Assembly: GCF_002846395.1 (NCBI RefSeq)
Contig: NZ_PJMU01000002.1
Coordinates: 186,001-250,000, forward strand
DNA: 64,000 nt
Reading direction: 5' to 3'
Source: Pontibacter ramchanderi
GTDB lineage: Bacteria > Bacteroidota > Bacteroidia > Cytophagales > Hymenobacteraceae
Every line of letters begins with the position of its first letter. Positions within the stretch are counted from its first letter, which is position 1. Below are positions 1 to 8,661 of this stretch, piece after piece. The notes beneath the pieces were generated by a model, which had not been told where the DNA came from, searched no databases, and saw only the letters and a list, made by a program, of their open reading frames with translations. Made by a program: the position numbers and the translations under genes.

Positions 1-1
1 T

Positions 2-553
2 AAAGGCGAACTGACGATCATGGAGCCGAAAGGCGACCTGCAGCACCTGGAGTTCAACATCCCAGCCCGCGGTCTGATCGGTCTGCGTAACAACGTACTG
101 ACTGCCACTGCCGGTGAGGCGATCATGAACCACCGCTTCCTGGCCTACGAGCCATACAAAGGCGCTATACCTGGCCGTAACAACGGTTCTATCATTTCGA
201 TGGAAACAGGTCCGGGCACAGCTTACTCGATTGACAAGCTGCAGGATCGTGGCGTGTTCTTCGTTGATCCGGGTGTAGATGTGTATATGGGTCAGGTAAT
301 CGGTGAGCACAACCGCCAGAACGATATCACGGTGAACATCCAGAAGGGCAAGAAGCTGACGAACATGCGTGCTTCCGGTTCTGATGACAACACTAAGATC
401 GCACCGGCCAAGAACTTCTCGCTGGAAGAAGCCATGGAATACATCCAGAAGGATGAATACCTGGAAGTGACGCCAAAGAGCCTGCGTATGCGCAAGATCT
501 ACCTCGACGAGAACGAGCGTAACCGCATGAGCAAGAAAGAAGAAGTAGCGTAA
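2..553 (+). CDS. typA: GTP-binding protein TypA/BipA, C-terminal part
   Basis: The reading frame is open from base 2, so this is the 3' end of a longer gene. It encodes about 183 residues of a family whose members are about 600 residues long. The segment ARGLIGLRNN followed by GEAIMNHRF is characteristic of the TypA/BipA C-terminal region. TypA is a ribosome-associated translational GTPase related to EF-G and is linked to stress adaptation and 50S assembly. The GTPase domain lies outside the window. The lysine/glutamate-rich tail (MSKKEEVA) is normal for the family. A strong hairpin terminator follows the stop codon. Identification rests on recognised sequence and is firm. Confidence 0.95.
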   Translation, partial: KGELTIMEPKGDLQHLEFNIPARGLIGLRNNVLTATAGEAIMNHRFLAYEPYKGAIPGRNNGSIISMETGPGTAYSIDKLQDRGVFFVDPGVDVYMGQVIGEHNRQNDITVNIQKGKKLTNMRASGSDDNTKIAPAKNFSLEEAMEYIQKDEYLEVTPKSLRMRKIYLDENERNRMSKKEEVA

Positions 554-571
554 GCTATACCTCTATAAAGT

Positions 572-609
572 AAAAATCCCTGGCTGGTGAAAACTGGCCG
601 GGGATTTTT
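572..609 (+). terminator. Rho-independent terminator after typA
   Basis: A stem of AAAATCCCTGGC pairs with a downstream GGCCGGGGATTTT arm across a short A-rich loop and ends in a T run. It starts about 18 bases after the typA stop. Confidence 0.8.
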
Positions 610-752
610 GTTTATGGAAGTTGGCTAGGCACATCTTTTCACACCTCCCATTTTCTCAGAAGAAACTCAAATTATTTTCGGGAGGCTCGTGTGGAATTTA
701 GGGGTTAGCTGTATCTATAAATTGCCATAAGGCTCGGCTTTAATGATTCGCC

Positions 753-1622
753 ATGTCCCGAAAAACTTTCTTACAAGACGGTTTGCTTCCAGCCGTTTGC
801 CACGTTTATAAACTGGCAACAGGAGAAACCCAATCCCCCCTGCCAGTCATTGCCCTTATTATTGCATTCTCATTGCTATTTACTATTTCCGGTTGTCAGT
901 CCCGAAATAGGGGCGCTGAATACGAAGCGGCTGAATTGATGATGGCACCACCGCCACCTGATGCGCCGGCCATAGAACCGCAGCGCAAGCTGATCAAAGA
1001 AGGCAGGGTGGAATACGAGACGGCCCGGATTGAAGAAACCCGTCAGAAAGTATTTGCTGCAGTAGAAAAGCACAAAGGGTATATATCTTCTGACGAGGAG
1101 TATACTGCACCAGGAAGGACCAGCAACACACTTATCATCAGGGTGCCTGCCGACAACTTCGATAACTTGCTGCGGGAAGCCACTACAGGCGTGAAAAAGT
1201 TTGACGCCCGGGAAATTAACGTGAAGGATGTCACAGAGGAGTTTCTTGACGTGAAAGCTCGCCTGAAGACTAAAAAGGAGCTTGAAGCCCGGTTTCTGCA
1301 GCTATTGAAACAGGCAAAAAATGTAACAGAGGTACTGGAAATCGAAAAACAGCTTGCCACGCTGCGTTACGACATTGAATCAGTTGAAGGACGCCTGAAA
1401 TACCTGGAAAGCCAAGTGGCACTTTCTATCCTGACCATGACATTTTACGAGACCACACCCGTTTACACCGGGTTCTCTGGTGAATTTAAAAACGGCTTCC
1501 AAAACGGCTGGGACAACCTGATCCGGTTTTTTGTGCTACTTACGAACATCTGGCCATTCCTCCTTTTTGGTCTTCTGCTTGTAGTCGGACTAAGCAGGTA
1601 TAGGAGGCGAAAAATTAAATAA
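753..1622 (+). CDS. DUF4349 domain lipoprotein
   Basis: The 289-residue product has a long N-terminal leader ending in a lipobox (FTISGC, Cys48), then a Pro-rich linker. The DUF4349 core (about residues 78-245) includes an RVPADNFD-type motif and a coiled-coil-like Lys/Glu-rich stretch. A C-terminal membrane helix (about 257-280) ends in basic residues. The layout suggests an envelope protein anchored at both ends. The family's biochemical role is unknown. The leader is unusually long for a lipoprotein, but no ATG lies between residue 1 and the hydrophobic core, so either the N-terminus is extended or a non-ATG start is used. It stands alone between two spacers. The family call is fairly sure; no function is assigned. 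Confidence 0.8.
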   Translation: MSRKTFLQDGLLPAVCHVYKLATGETQSPLPVIALIIAFSLLFTISGCQSRNRGAEYEAAELMMAPPPPDAPAIEPQRKLIKEGRVEYETARIEETRQKVFAAVEKHKGYISSDEEYTAPGRTSNTLIIRVPADNFDNLLREATTGVKKFDAREINVKDVTEEFLDVKARLKTKKELEARFLQLLKQAKNVTEVLEIEKQLATLRYDIESVEGRLKYLESQVALSILTMTFYETTPVYTGFSGEFKNGFQNGWDNLIRFFVLLTNIWPFLLFGLLLVVGLSRYRRRKIK

Positions 1623-2038
1623 TGCCTTATTGCTAGTTCAATAAAATCTGAGAACTATTTAATATCATAATGCTGCTCAGTCAAAGAGCAAAGTCAACTG
1701 AGACAGCGTGCCGATAACCTAAACACTACTCTTGGTAGCATCTAAAGATGATATTGATTGAAGCATGGCAGAACCCAAATACAACGGAATTGTACCGGAT
1801 GTATAAATCAGCTTGTCTTCTGAACATTTCAAGACCAGCAAAGACATTGCGTTACAGCGGGCCATTAAGACCGTCGAAAAGTAAACCGGCGCTTTAGGTA
1901 TAGCAAAATAGCTGATGTTCACCCTTTTAGATAGCATGTTTACCCACAACTAAAATACCTTTGTCAAAAATATAACTATACGCATTTAAAATATAATTAT
2001 TAACTATACCTTTCTTATAGTACCAAACTAATTGTATT
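1623..2038. other. 416-base spacer with a possible decayed ORF
   Basis: No intact gene is seen. On the + strand near 1766-1880 an ATG frame reads MAEPKYNGIVPDV, stops, and then continues in the same frame as a plausible amphipathic peptide up to a second stop. This looks like coding sequence interrupted by a nonsense mutation, but no family is recognised. The right end carries a TACCTTTG promoter box for the next gene and is strongly AT-rich. Confidence 0.3.
1956..1963 (+). promoter_or_regulatory. Bacteroidota-type -7 box upstream of the OmpA protein gene
   Basis: TACCTTTG is an exact match to the TAnnTTTG -7 consensus of the Bacteroidota primary sigma factor. It lies 76 bases upstream of the ATG at 2039. 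No convincing TTG -33 element sits at the usual distance. Confidence 0.45.
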
Positions 2039-3253
2039 ATGAGAACACGCGCTTTCTTTACCGGACTTCTTGCACTGGTTCTGTTGAGTTTTACACCAGT
2101 TGCTGCACAGATCAACGTGGGTAAAAACCTTAGGAATAAGATTAACAGCAAGATAAACCAGAAAGTAGACCAACAGGTTGACAAGTCGATTGACGAAACG
2201 CTGGAGGGCAAAAAAGAGGCTTCGGCTGATAATAGCGACTCCAAACGCAGCAATGCCAAGGCGAGCAGTACAGGATCTGAGGAAGTAAAAATGAAAGCCT
2301 GGAGCAAGTACGATTTCGTGCCAGGGGACAAAGTACTGTTTTCAGATAATCTTGCCGGTGAAGAGAACGGCGAATTTCCATCGCGCTGGGACCTGAACAA
2401 GGGGAACGCCGAAGTAGCCGATTTTGGTGGCGAACCTGTCATCAACCTGGTGGCTTCCGGCACGAGCATCAAGCCGCTGATGAAACGGGAAAACTGGCTG
2501 CCCGAAACATTCACCATCGAAATGGACCTGTACTTTGACAGTGATAACGGGAATGTTGCCTATGACATATTCCTGGTGGACGACATAAAGGATTACAAGG
2601 AGGCGGTTAACGGCCATTTCTGGGACCCCATCGATGTACGGGCCAATGGTGTGAGGTTCAAGACCTATGGTTCGGAGTCGCAGGAACTGAAGGAGAAGGG
2701 CGTAAACAATCAGTGGCGCCACCTCTCCATCGCCTTCAACAAACGCAGCATGAAGGTATACCTGGACGAAGAGCGCCTGATCAACATCCCGAATGTAACC
2801 GGTACGCCAACCGGCCTGCGCATAGAGGTTGACAAGCGCATTGATGCCAACACCATGGTGAAAAATGTGCTGATAGCCGAAGGCGGCAAGAAACTGTACG
2901 ATCAGATAACGGCCGACGGCAAAATAGTAACCTACGGCATCAAGTTCGATGTAAACAAAGCCGATATCCGTCCTGAGTCGGCAGGTACGCTGCAAAGTAT
3001 TGCCAAACTTATGCAAGAGCAGCCAAACCTCAGGTTCACTGTAGAAGGCCACACCGACAGCGACGGTGACGAAAATGTCAACCTGAAACTCAGTCAGCAA
3101 CGGGCCGAATCTGTAAGAACATACCTGGTGGGACAGGGAATTGCGGCCGATCGCCTGGAGCCCAAGGGCTGGGGGGAATCCAAACCGATAGACAAGAACC
3201 CCACCGCCCAGGCCAAGTCCAACAACCGGCGGGTAGAATTTGTGAAAAGATAA
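2039..3253 (+). CDS. OmpA family protein with N-terminal coiled and LamG-like regions
   Basis: The 404-residue protein begins with a signal peptide cleaved near VAAQ (residues 20-23). A polar, coiled-coil-like stretch rich in Asn, Lys and Asp follows (about 25-80). A middle region of about 190 residues looks like a concanavalin/LamG-type beta-sandwich (RWDLNKGNAEV to MVKNVLIAE). The C-terminal OmpA peptidoglycan-binding domain (about 295-404) carries the family motif VEGHTDSDG and the NNRRVEFV end. It is probably a periplasmic or outer-membrane protein holding peptidoglycan. It has its own -7 box and terminator, so it is probably monocistronic. The OmpA domain is certain; the middle domain is inferred. 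Confidence 0.85.
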   Translation: MRTRAFFTGLLALVLLSFTPVAAQINVGKNLRNKINSKINQKVDQQVDKSIDETLEGKKEASADNSDSKRSNAKASSTGSEEVKMKAWSKYDFVPGDKVLFSDNLAGEENGEFPSRWDLNKGNAEVADFGGEPVINLVASGTSIKPLMKRENWLPETFTIEMDLYFDSDNGNVAYDIFLVDDIKDYKEAVNGHFWDPIDVRANGVRFKTYGSESQELKEKGVNNQWRHLSIAFNKRSMKVYLDEERLINIPNVTGTPTGLRIEVDKRIDANTMVKNVLIAEGGKKLYDQITADGKIVTYGIKFDVNKADIRPESAGTLQSIAKLMQEQPNLRFTVEGHTDSDGDENVNLKLSQQRAESVRTYLVGQGIAADRLEPKGWGESKPIDKNPTAQAKSNNRRVEFVKR

Positions 3254-3280
3254 TAAAGGAGATATACCTGCCTGCCATGA

Positions 3281-3312
3281 AAGGGCGGCCGTAACACACG
3301 GCCGCCCTTTTT
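3281..3312 (+). terminator. Strong rho-independent terminator
   Basis: AAGGGCGGCCGT pairs perfectly with ACGGCCGCCCTT over a 5-base loop and is followed by T5. It ends the OmpA-family transcript. Confidence 0.9.
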
Positions 3313-3434
3313 CATTAAAACCCAAACCCACAGTATAGGTATAGCCCCCTCCGCTCCACGCTACACTTAAACTGCCTGCTGTGTACTGCCAAGCTGTGCC
3401 TTTAGGACCGAAAATACAATAGACCAAAGCTCCC

Positions 3435-3463
3435 TTGTAAACATTAACGCTGATTTACGTTAG
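3435..3463 (+). promoter_or_regulatory. Possible promoter of the kinase-like lipoprotein pair
   Basis: A TTG at 3435-3437 is followed after 18 bases by TACGTTAG (3456-3463), one mismatch from TAnnTTTG. It lies about 30 bases upstream of the ATG at 3495. The spacing fits Bacteroidota promoters, but the -7 box is imperfect. Confidence 0.35.
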
Positions 3464-3494
3464 ATAGGCAGATAAAATTGATAACACACTTTGC

Positions 3495-5093
3495 ATGAAA
3501 AGCTACCACCTGCACGTCCTATCACTCGCGTGCGTCCTGCTATTTTCTTCGGGTTGCGCCCGCAAGAATTTCTACTCCAAAACCCCCGTAGTTGACCAAT
3601 CACGCTATCAGCAGCTAAAAACCGCCTCACCTGCCGAGGTAGACAGTGTTACCGTAATGGCTGGCCAGCATTATAAACGTACCGGTTTCCATAACCTCTT
3701 CTGGGGAAAGCATTACCGCGATATATGGGCCACAGCCGTTACAGTTGGCGTATTTGACATGAAAACGGCAAAGGGCGGACTGTCGGTCGAGAAGCTGGGG
3801 GGAGGTATGCAGACCACTAGCCTCACCCTGATCGACGGGAACGGCTTTACCTACGCGCTGCGATCCATTGACAAAGACCCGGCCGGTATACTGCCCAAAT
3901 TCTGGCGCAACACCTTTGTGGCCGATGTGCTCCGCGACCAGACCTCGGCCATCAACCCATACGGTGCTTTCGTGCTGCCCCCCATGGCCGCAGCAGCAGG
4001 TATACCACACTCAAAACCCGAGCTGGTATATGTGCTTCCTTCAGACACCACCTTCGGGGAGTATAGCGACAGGTTTCAGGACCGTGTATTCATGATCGAG
4101 GAGAAATACAACGACGACCGTACCCTCACCCCCATGCTGGGCAATGCCGTGGATATCGCCAGCTCCAAGAAAATGCTCAAGAAACGCTTTGGAGACGATG
4201 ACCACTTCATCGACCAGCGCGAGTTCGCCCGCGCCCGCCTCTTCGACCTCTTCATAAATGACTGGGACCGCCACGAGGGCCAGTGGGAATGGGCTGTGTA
4301 TGACGACGGCGAAAACAAGCTCTACCGGGCTATACCCAAAGACCGCGACAACGTCTTCTATAAGTTCGATGATGGCCTTATCCCTTGGCTCTTCAGCCGC
4401 AAATGGGCCATCCGGAAATTCGAGACCTTCGGCCCCAGGTATAAGGATGTGTACGCCCTGATGATGAACGCCAGCTTTATTGACCAGCGCGCGCTCACAG
4501 AACTCACCGCCCAGGACTACCAGCAACTGGCCAAGGAACTGCAGGCGGCGCTGACTGATGATGTCATCGAACAGGCTATCCGGCAGTTTCCGCCTAAGGT
4601 ATATGACCAGCTGGGTGAGCAGACCATCCGTTTACTGAAAAGCCGTCGCGATCTGTTGCCGCAGGCCGCACAGGAGTTTTACCTGCACCTGGCCAAAAAC
4701 CCGCTGGTGATAGGCACTGATCTGGAGGAACGATTTGAGGTAGAGCGCCTGAACGATGAGGAAACTGCTGTGAAAGTGATCCGACTGTCTGACAACAAAC
4801 AGGTATACCACCGGGTGTTCAAACGCAGCGAAACCAAGCAGATTACCCTACACGGCCTGGCCGAAGACGATGAATTTGAGATTAGCGGGGAAGTGGGTAA
4901 AGGTATACGCGTTGTGATTGTAGGCGGGCGTGGCGAGGACGAGATCAAAGACAGCTCAAAAGTGAAAGGCTGGCGCCGTAAAACCGTGGTATACGACACG
5001 AAGCGTGGTACCGAAATTAAGGCCGGCCCCGAAACCATTGACAAGACGTCCCATAACGTAAAAGTACACGCTTTCGACAGGGAGGGCTACTAG
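3495..5093 (+). CDS. Lipoprotein with kinase-like active-site motifs (paralog 1)
   Basis: The 532-residue protein has a lipobox (FSSGC, Cys21). The core contains ALRSIDKDP (around residue 120), an acidic hinge-like MIEEK, then LFDLFINDWDRHEGQWEW with D258-R259-H260, and PKDRDNVFYK with D283/D285. The order (basic residue near a beta strand, D-R-H-x-x-N/Q, then a second Asp motif) resembles the atypical kinase fold of HipA, FAM20 and CotH proteins. A similar segment is known from large Bacteroidota proteins that fuse a metallophosphoesterase and a beta-barrel. This is inference: no substrate is known. The C-terminal 130 residues look like a small beta-rich domain. The next gene is a close paralog 40 bases downstream, probably in the same transcript. 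Confidence 0.7.
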   Translation: MKSYHLHVLSLACVLLFSSGCARKNFYSKTPVVDQSRYQQLKTASPAEVDSVTVMAGQHYKRTGFHNLFWGKHYRDIWATAVTVGVFDMKTAKGGLSVEKLGGGMQTTSLTLIDGNGFTYALRSIDKDPAGILPKFWRNTFVADVLRDQTSAINPYGAFVLPPMAAAAGIPHSKPELVYVLPSDTTFGEYSDRFQDRVFMIEEKYNDDRTLTPMLGNAVDIASSKKMLKKRFGDDDHFIDQREFARARLFDLFINDWDRHEGQWEWAVYDDGENKLYRAIPKDRDNVFYKFDDGLIPWLFSRKWAIRKFETFGPRYKDVYALMMNASFIDQRALTELTAQDYQQLAKELQAALTDDVIEQAIRQFPPKVYDQLGEQTIRLLKSRRDLLPQAAQEFYLHLAKNPLVIGTDLEERFEVERLNDEETAVKVIRLSDNKQVYHRVFKRSETKQITLHGLAEDDEFEISGEVGKGIRVVIVGGRGEDEIKDSSKVKGWRRKTVVYDTKRGTEIKAGPETIDKTSHNVKVHAFDREGY

Positions 5094-5133
5094 CTAGCTT
5101 CCACATAAAAACACCAACCAACACCACCATACC

Positions 5134-6759
5134 ATGTTCCGCACCCACTCCTGCCTAAGCTCCCTTGTCCTTTTGCTGATTTTATTCCTGACAGGGTGCA
5201 TCGGCAACAAATACACGCATAGCCTGCAACAGGTGTCAACGCCACCTCAGTCTGCCCTCGCTAATGCTTCCTACAGCGACAGCACCATCACAGTAGCCGT
5301 TGGCGAGCACTACGGACGTAGCAGGCTGCACACGTTCTTCTATGGCAAACACTACCGCACCGCCTGGACCACACCCGTTGCGTTCAGGGTGCTCGATCTG
5401 GGCACACAAAAAGGAGGCCTGAAGCCAACCCAGCAGGGCGGCAGCCGTCAGACGATGAACCTGCGTCTGGAAGATGCCGAAGGCAAGGAATACGTGCTGC
5501 GCTCGGTTGACAAAGATCCCGCCACGGCATTGCCTGAGAAATGGCAACAAAGCTATGCAGCCAACATCATACGCGATGCAACATCAGCCACACACCCATA
5601 TGCAGCCCTGGTACTGCCTACTATGGCCGAAGCCATTGGCGTTCACCACACCAAACCAGAGCTTGTTTACATTCCCCACGACCCGCGCCTGGGAAACTAC
5701 CTGGCGGATTTTGGAGGCATGGTTGCCCTGCTGGAGATCAGGCCAAACGATGACCTGTCCGATGAGCCCGGCATGGGCAGCTCTGAGAACATCAAAAGCA
5801 CCCGCGCCATGCTCAAGGACAGGTTCTTCGAAAACGACAGTCACATAGATGCCCGCTACTACTTGCGCGCCCGCTTGTTCGATATGCTGATTGGTGACTG
5901 GAGCCGGCACGAAGACAACTGGCGCTGGGCGCAGTACAAGCAGAACAGCGTGAAGGTATATCAGGCTGTGCCGCGTGACCGTGACAATGTTTTCTACAAA
6001 CTCAACGATGCCATCATTCCCTGGCTCTTCATGCGCACCGGACTAAAGAAGCACTTCCAGACCTACAGCGACAACCTATCGAACCTGGAGGACCTGAACA
6101 GAAGCGGCCGCAACCTGGACGAAACCATACTTGTCGGCCTAACCTTTCAGGATTGGACCGAAGTAGCGGACAGTGTCAGCAAAGCCCTCACCAATGACGT
6201 GATCGAACAGTCTTTCCGCCAAATGCCTGACAATATTTACCAACTCACAGCCTCCCCTATTATGAACCAGCTGAAGTCCCGGCGTGACAAACTGGGCAGA
6301 TCCATTCAAAAATACTATAAGAATCTAATGCGGGAAGCGGTCGTGGTAGGATCAGAAAAGCACGAGCGATTTGAAGTTGAAGTGCTGTCGGCAAACGAGG
6401 TGCGGGTGCAGGTATACAAGATCAATAAGGACGGTGAAGAGAGAAGACAGCTTTTTGACCGGGTATTCCAGGCGGCCGATACAAAGGAGATTCACCTCTA
6501 TGGCCTGAACGGAGGCGATGAGTTTGTAGTGAAGGGAGAAGACCGGCCAAAGATCCGCATCAGGATATGGGGCGGGGCAGGCGAAGACAGCTATACTGTA
6601 AAAGGACCTAAGCCAATGGCCCGGCGCATCCGGATAGAAGACACCGAATACCGTAACACGTATGACCTGAGTAAGGGTACCCGCCAAAAAACCGAACAGA
6701 GCCCAAAGGCCAACCAGTTTGACGCAGAGGGCTGGTTGTTGCACTACTACCTGGATTAG
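5134..6759 (+). CDS. Lipoprotein with kinase-like motifs (paralog 2)
   Basis: The 541-residue protein has a lipobox (FLTGC, Cys22) and is colinear with the preceding gene over its whole length. Shared blocks are FYGKHYR, YVLRSVDKDPA, PYAALVLPTMAEA, RARLFDMLIGDW, PRDRDNVFYK and the C-terminal WGGAGED block. In the presumed catalytic loop it reads DWSRHEDNW (D255, S257, N262) where paralog 1 has DWDRHEGQW. The Asp of the D-R-H motif is therefore Ser here, but the Asn expected of a metal ligand is kept. One copy may be inactive or the two may act as a pair. Both are likely exported and lipid-anchored. A terminator follows, so the two genes probably form a bicistronic unit. Confidence 0.7.
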   Translation: MFRTHSCLSSLVLLLILFLTGCIGNKYTHSLQQVSTPPQSALANASYSDSTITVAVGEHYGRSRLHTFFYGKHYRTAWTTPVAFRVLDLGTQKGGLKPTQQGGSRQTMNLRLEDAEGKEYVLRSVDKDPATALPEKWQQSYAANIIRDATSATHPYAALVLPTMAEAIGVHHTKPELVYIPHDPRLGNYLADFGGMVALLEIRPNDDLSDEPGMGSSENIKSTRAMLKDRFFENDSHIDARYYLRARLFDMLIGDWSRHEDNWRWAQYKQNSVKVYQAVPRDRDNVFYKLNDAIIPWLFMRTGLKKHFQTYSDNLSNLEDLNRSGRNLDETILVGLTFQDWTEVADSVSKALTNDVIEQSFRQMPDNIYQLTASPIMNQLKSRRDKLGRSIQKYYKNLMREAVVVGSEKHERFEVEVLSANEVRVQVYKINKDGEERRQLFDRVFQAADTKEIHLYGLNGGDEFVVKGEDRPKIRIRIWGGAGEDSYTVKGPKPMARRIRIEDTEYRNTYDLSKGTRQKTEQSPKANQFDAEGWLLHYYLD

Positions 6760-6771
6760 GTAACTTAATTA

Positions 6772-6820
6772 CATAAAAAAGAGAGAGCCGGCTACTGTAG
6801 TCAACTCTCTCTTTTTTATG
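6772..6820. terminator. Bidirectional terminator between convergent genes
   Basis: CATAAAAAAGAGAGAG is mirrored by CTCTCTCTTTTTTATG around a 17-base loop. A-rich and T-rich ends on both sides allow it to serve the lipoprotein pair (+) and the small hydrophilic gene (-). Confidence 0.85.
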
Positions 6821-6832
6821 TAGGTATACAGA

Positions 6833-7051
6833 CTATTTGTTTTTGCCCTGATCATTGGAGTCTTTTGCTCTCCAGGAGCCTTGTCCTTGCTGTTGGCTGG
6901 CGGTTGCTTTTGTCCCCTCTGTGCCTAGGTCTGTAGCACCTTTGTGATTTGCCTCATTTGAGTAGTTCTCAGGCATGGGCTGTGAGTTTGCGCCCTTCTC
7001 AGGTTTTTGTCTGTTCTTGTTCTCTTCTGAATTTTGCTTGTTAGTAGCCAT
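6833..7051 (-). CDS. Small hydrophilic low-complexity protein
   Basis: The product has 72 residues rich in Asn, Gln, Lys, Glu and Gly, with no hydrophobic segment and no recognised domain (starts MATNKQNSEE, ends DSNDQGKNK). It looks intrinsically disordered, like small general-stress or desiccation-type proteins common in Bacteroidota. That resemblance is compositional only. It lies between a bidirectional terminator and a 97-base spacer downstream of the SDR gene, so it probably has its own promoter. The length, clean start and terminator support a real gene, but no function can be assigned. Confidence 0.6.
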   Translation of the reverse strand: MATNKQNSEENKNRQKPEKGANSQPMPENYSNEANHKGATDLGTEGTKATASQQQGQGSWRAKDSNDQGKNK

Positions 7052-7148
7052 ATCGTTGATTTTTTAGATCGTCCCAGGTCCGCAATTGTTACGGACGTTC
7101 CCCCTTAGGTACGGCCAGCCCAAAGGGTGGGTTGTCAGCAAAGACTGG

Positions 7149-7901
7149 CTATACCTGCTTGTTCACTACAGTTGACGAAGCTTGCGCGGCCGGCAGAATC
7201 ATCACTTCCGCAATGTTAACGTGGGCAGGACGCGTCACCATAAAGGCAATCAGATCCGCTATGTCTTCTGCCCGCAACGGCTCATAGCCCTTGTAAACAG
7301 TAGCGGCGCGTTCCTTGTCGCCCTTAAAGCGCACTTCCGAGAATTCTGTCTCCACCAGGCCCGGGTTCACTTCCGACACTTTTATACCTTCCTGCACCAG
7401 GTCGATGCGCATACCTTTGGAGAGGGCGTCCACTGCAAACTTGGAGGCGCAGTACACGTTGCCATTGGCGTATACCTCTTTGCCAGCAATGGAGCCAATG
7501 TTGATGATGTGGCCCTTCTTGCGGCGGAGCATCAGCGGGAGCACGGCATGTGTCACGTACAGTAACCCTTTCACATTGATGTCCAGCATAGCATCCCAGT
7601 CGTTCAGGTTGCCGCTTTGCACCGGCGCCAGGCCATGGGCGTTTCCCGCGTTATTCACCAGCACGTCTATACCTTGCCACTCCTCAGGCAGGCTGCTGAT
7701 GGCTGCCTGCACGGCTTCCCGGTCACGCACATCAAAAGCCAGCGTATGCACCGGCACTTCTGTTATCTGCTGCTGCAATTCCTGCAGGCGCTCCAACCTG
7801 CGCCCGGTAGCAATGATCTGATAACCTGCTTTGGCCAGGGCAAATGCCGTGGCGCGGCCTATCCCTGAAGTGGCTCCTGTTACAAGTGCAATGCGTGCCA
7901 T
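7149..7901 (-). CDS. Short-chain dehydrogenase/reductase, YdfG-like
   Basis: This is a classical SDR of about 250 residues with the nucleotide-binding motif TGATSGIG near the N-terminus, the NNAG motif, a catalytic Ser in INIGSIAG and the YCASK active-site motif. The basic residues after the second strand (TGRRLERL) suggest NADP(H) preference. By similarity to YdfG it may reduce 3-hydroxy acids or serine-like substrates. The chosen start (MARIALV) is three codons inside an alternative ATG at 7910. The inner start just avoids overlap with the porT stop, but either is possible. The stop codon is supplied by a CAGGTATAG copy of the abundant GGTATA motif. It is probably co-transcribed with porT and ubiE. 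Confidence 0.88.
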   Translation of the reverse strand: MARIALVTGATSGIGRATAFALAKAGYQIIATGRRLERLQELQQQITEVPVHTLAFDVRDREAVQAAISSLPEEWQGIDVLVNNAGNAHGLAPVQSGNLNDWDAMLDINVKGLLYVTHAVLPLMLRRKKGHIINIGSIAGKEVYANGNVYCASKFAVDALSKGMRIDLVQEGIKVSEVNPGLVETEFSEVRFKGDKERAATVYKGYEPLRAEDIADLIAFMVTRPAHVNIAEVMILPAAQASSTVVNKQV

Positions 7902-7902
7902 A

Positions 7903-8661
7903 TTATTCAAAATGGAAGATTAACGATAGGTTGCGGGTAGTCATTCTGTCGATCAGCGGGCTGTACTCGCCTCCGGAATGGCTTTTCTGGTTCGTCAGCC
8001 CGTGTGAGAAGCGTAGCTCCGGCGCAAACTTGAAGTACGGGTAAAAGATGTCCAGCCCGACGCCGTACTCTATCGACAAGTCGTTGCGATTAATGCGCAG
8101 CAGGTCGCGGTTTTGCGTGTGGGTCGTGTTACCCAGCACCCGGCTTGCCTTCACACCGCCTACCATGTACATCCTGAAGTTGCCACGGCGCTTTGCTCTG
8201 TACTTTAGCAGCACAGGCAATTCAATCACCGGGGAAGCAAAGGTCGTGTTGTCAAAGCTTCCGCCTTCCCCTTCAGGCGTATCATTTCTTTCAAAGTCGA
8301 TGCTTCGTCCATAAAAGCCCACGCCAGGCACAAAGCGGGCATCCAGGTATTCCAGCAGACGCACGTTCAATACCAGACCCGGGTAAAAGCCCAGCTCGTT
8401 CATGGTGTTCACCTGTGTACCAGTGGCTGCCTGGTCTGCATAGGCCTGAGAGTGCTCAATGTGGTACTTGGAGTACGACATACCCAGGTAGAAGCCGTAG
8501 TGAATGCGCTTTTCGTCGTAGCCTGGTTTATTCTCGGCTTTAACTTTCTGCGTCTGGGCCTGTACCTGCACGGCGCTTGCCAGAAAAATCAGGAAAAATA
8601 CCGCAAAGCCTATTTTTTGCCGGTGTAGATAGAGCTGATGCCAAATGTGAGTGAATGCCAT
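7903..8661 (-). CDS. porT: PorT family outer-membrane protein (type IX secretion)
   Basis: The 252-residue protein has an N-terminal hydrophobic signal ending near VQAQ and then an 8-strand-type outer-membrane barrel pattern (alternating aromatic strands, terminal Phe-rich LSLIFHFE). Sequence and its position directly after ubiE match PorT, a component required for type IX protein secretion and gliding in Bacteroidota. The reading frame overlaps the end of ubiE by 52 bases. No internal ATG offers a shorter form with a signal peptide, so translational coupling is likely. No other certain type IX gene is adjacent except the PorE-like protein upstream. The family assignment is good; the system role follows from known PorT function. 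Confidence 0.8.
   Translation of the reverse strand: MAFTHIWHQLYLHRQKIGFAVFFLIFLASAVQVQAQTQKVKAENKPGYDEKRIHYGFYLGMSYSKYHIEHSQAYADQAATGTQVNTMNELGFYPGLVLNVRLLEYLDARFVPGVGFYGRSIDFERNDTPEGEGGSFDNTTFASPVIELPVLLKYRAKRRGNFRMYMVGGVKASRVLGNTTHTQNRDLLRINRNDLSIEYGVGLDIFYPYFKFAPELRFSHGLTNQKSHSGGEYSPLIDRMTTRNLSLIFHFE

Noticed and set aside
2342-3427. Long minus-strand open frame (361 codons) opposite the OmpA-family gene
   Set aside because: It is antisense to a gene with clear domains, has no family resemblance, and overlaps the terminator; it is a codon-bias shadow.
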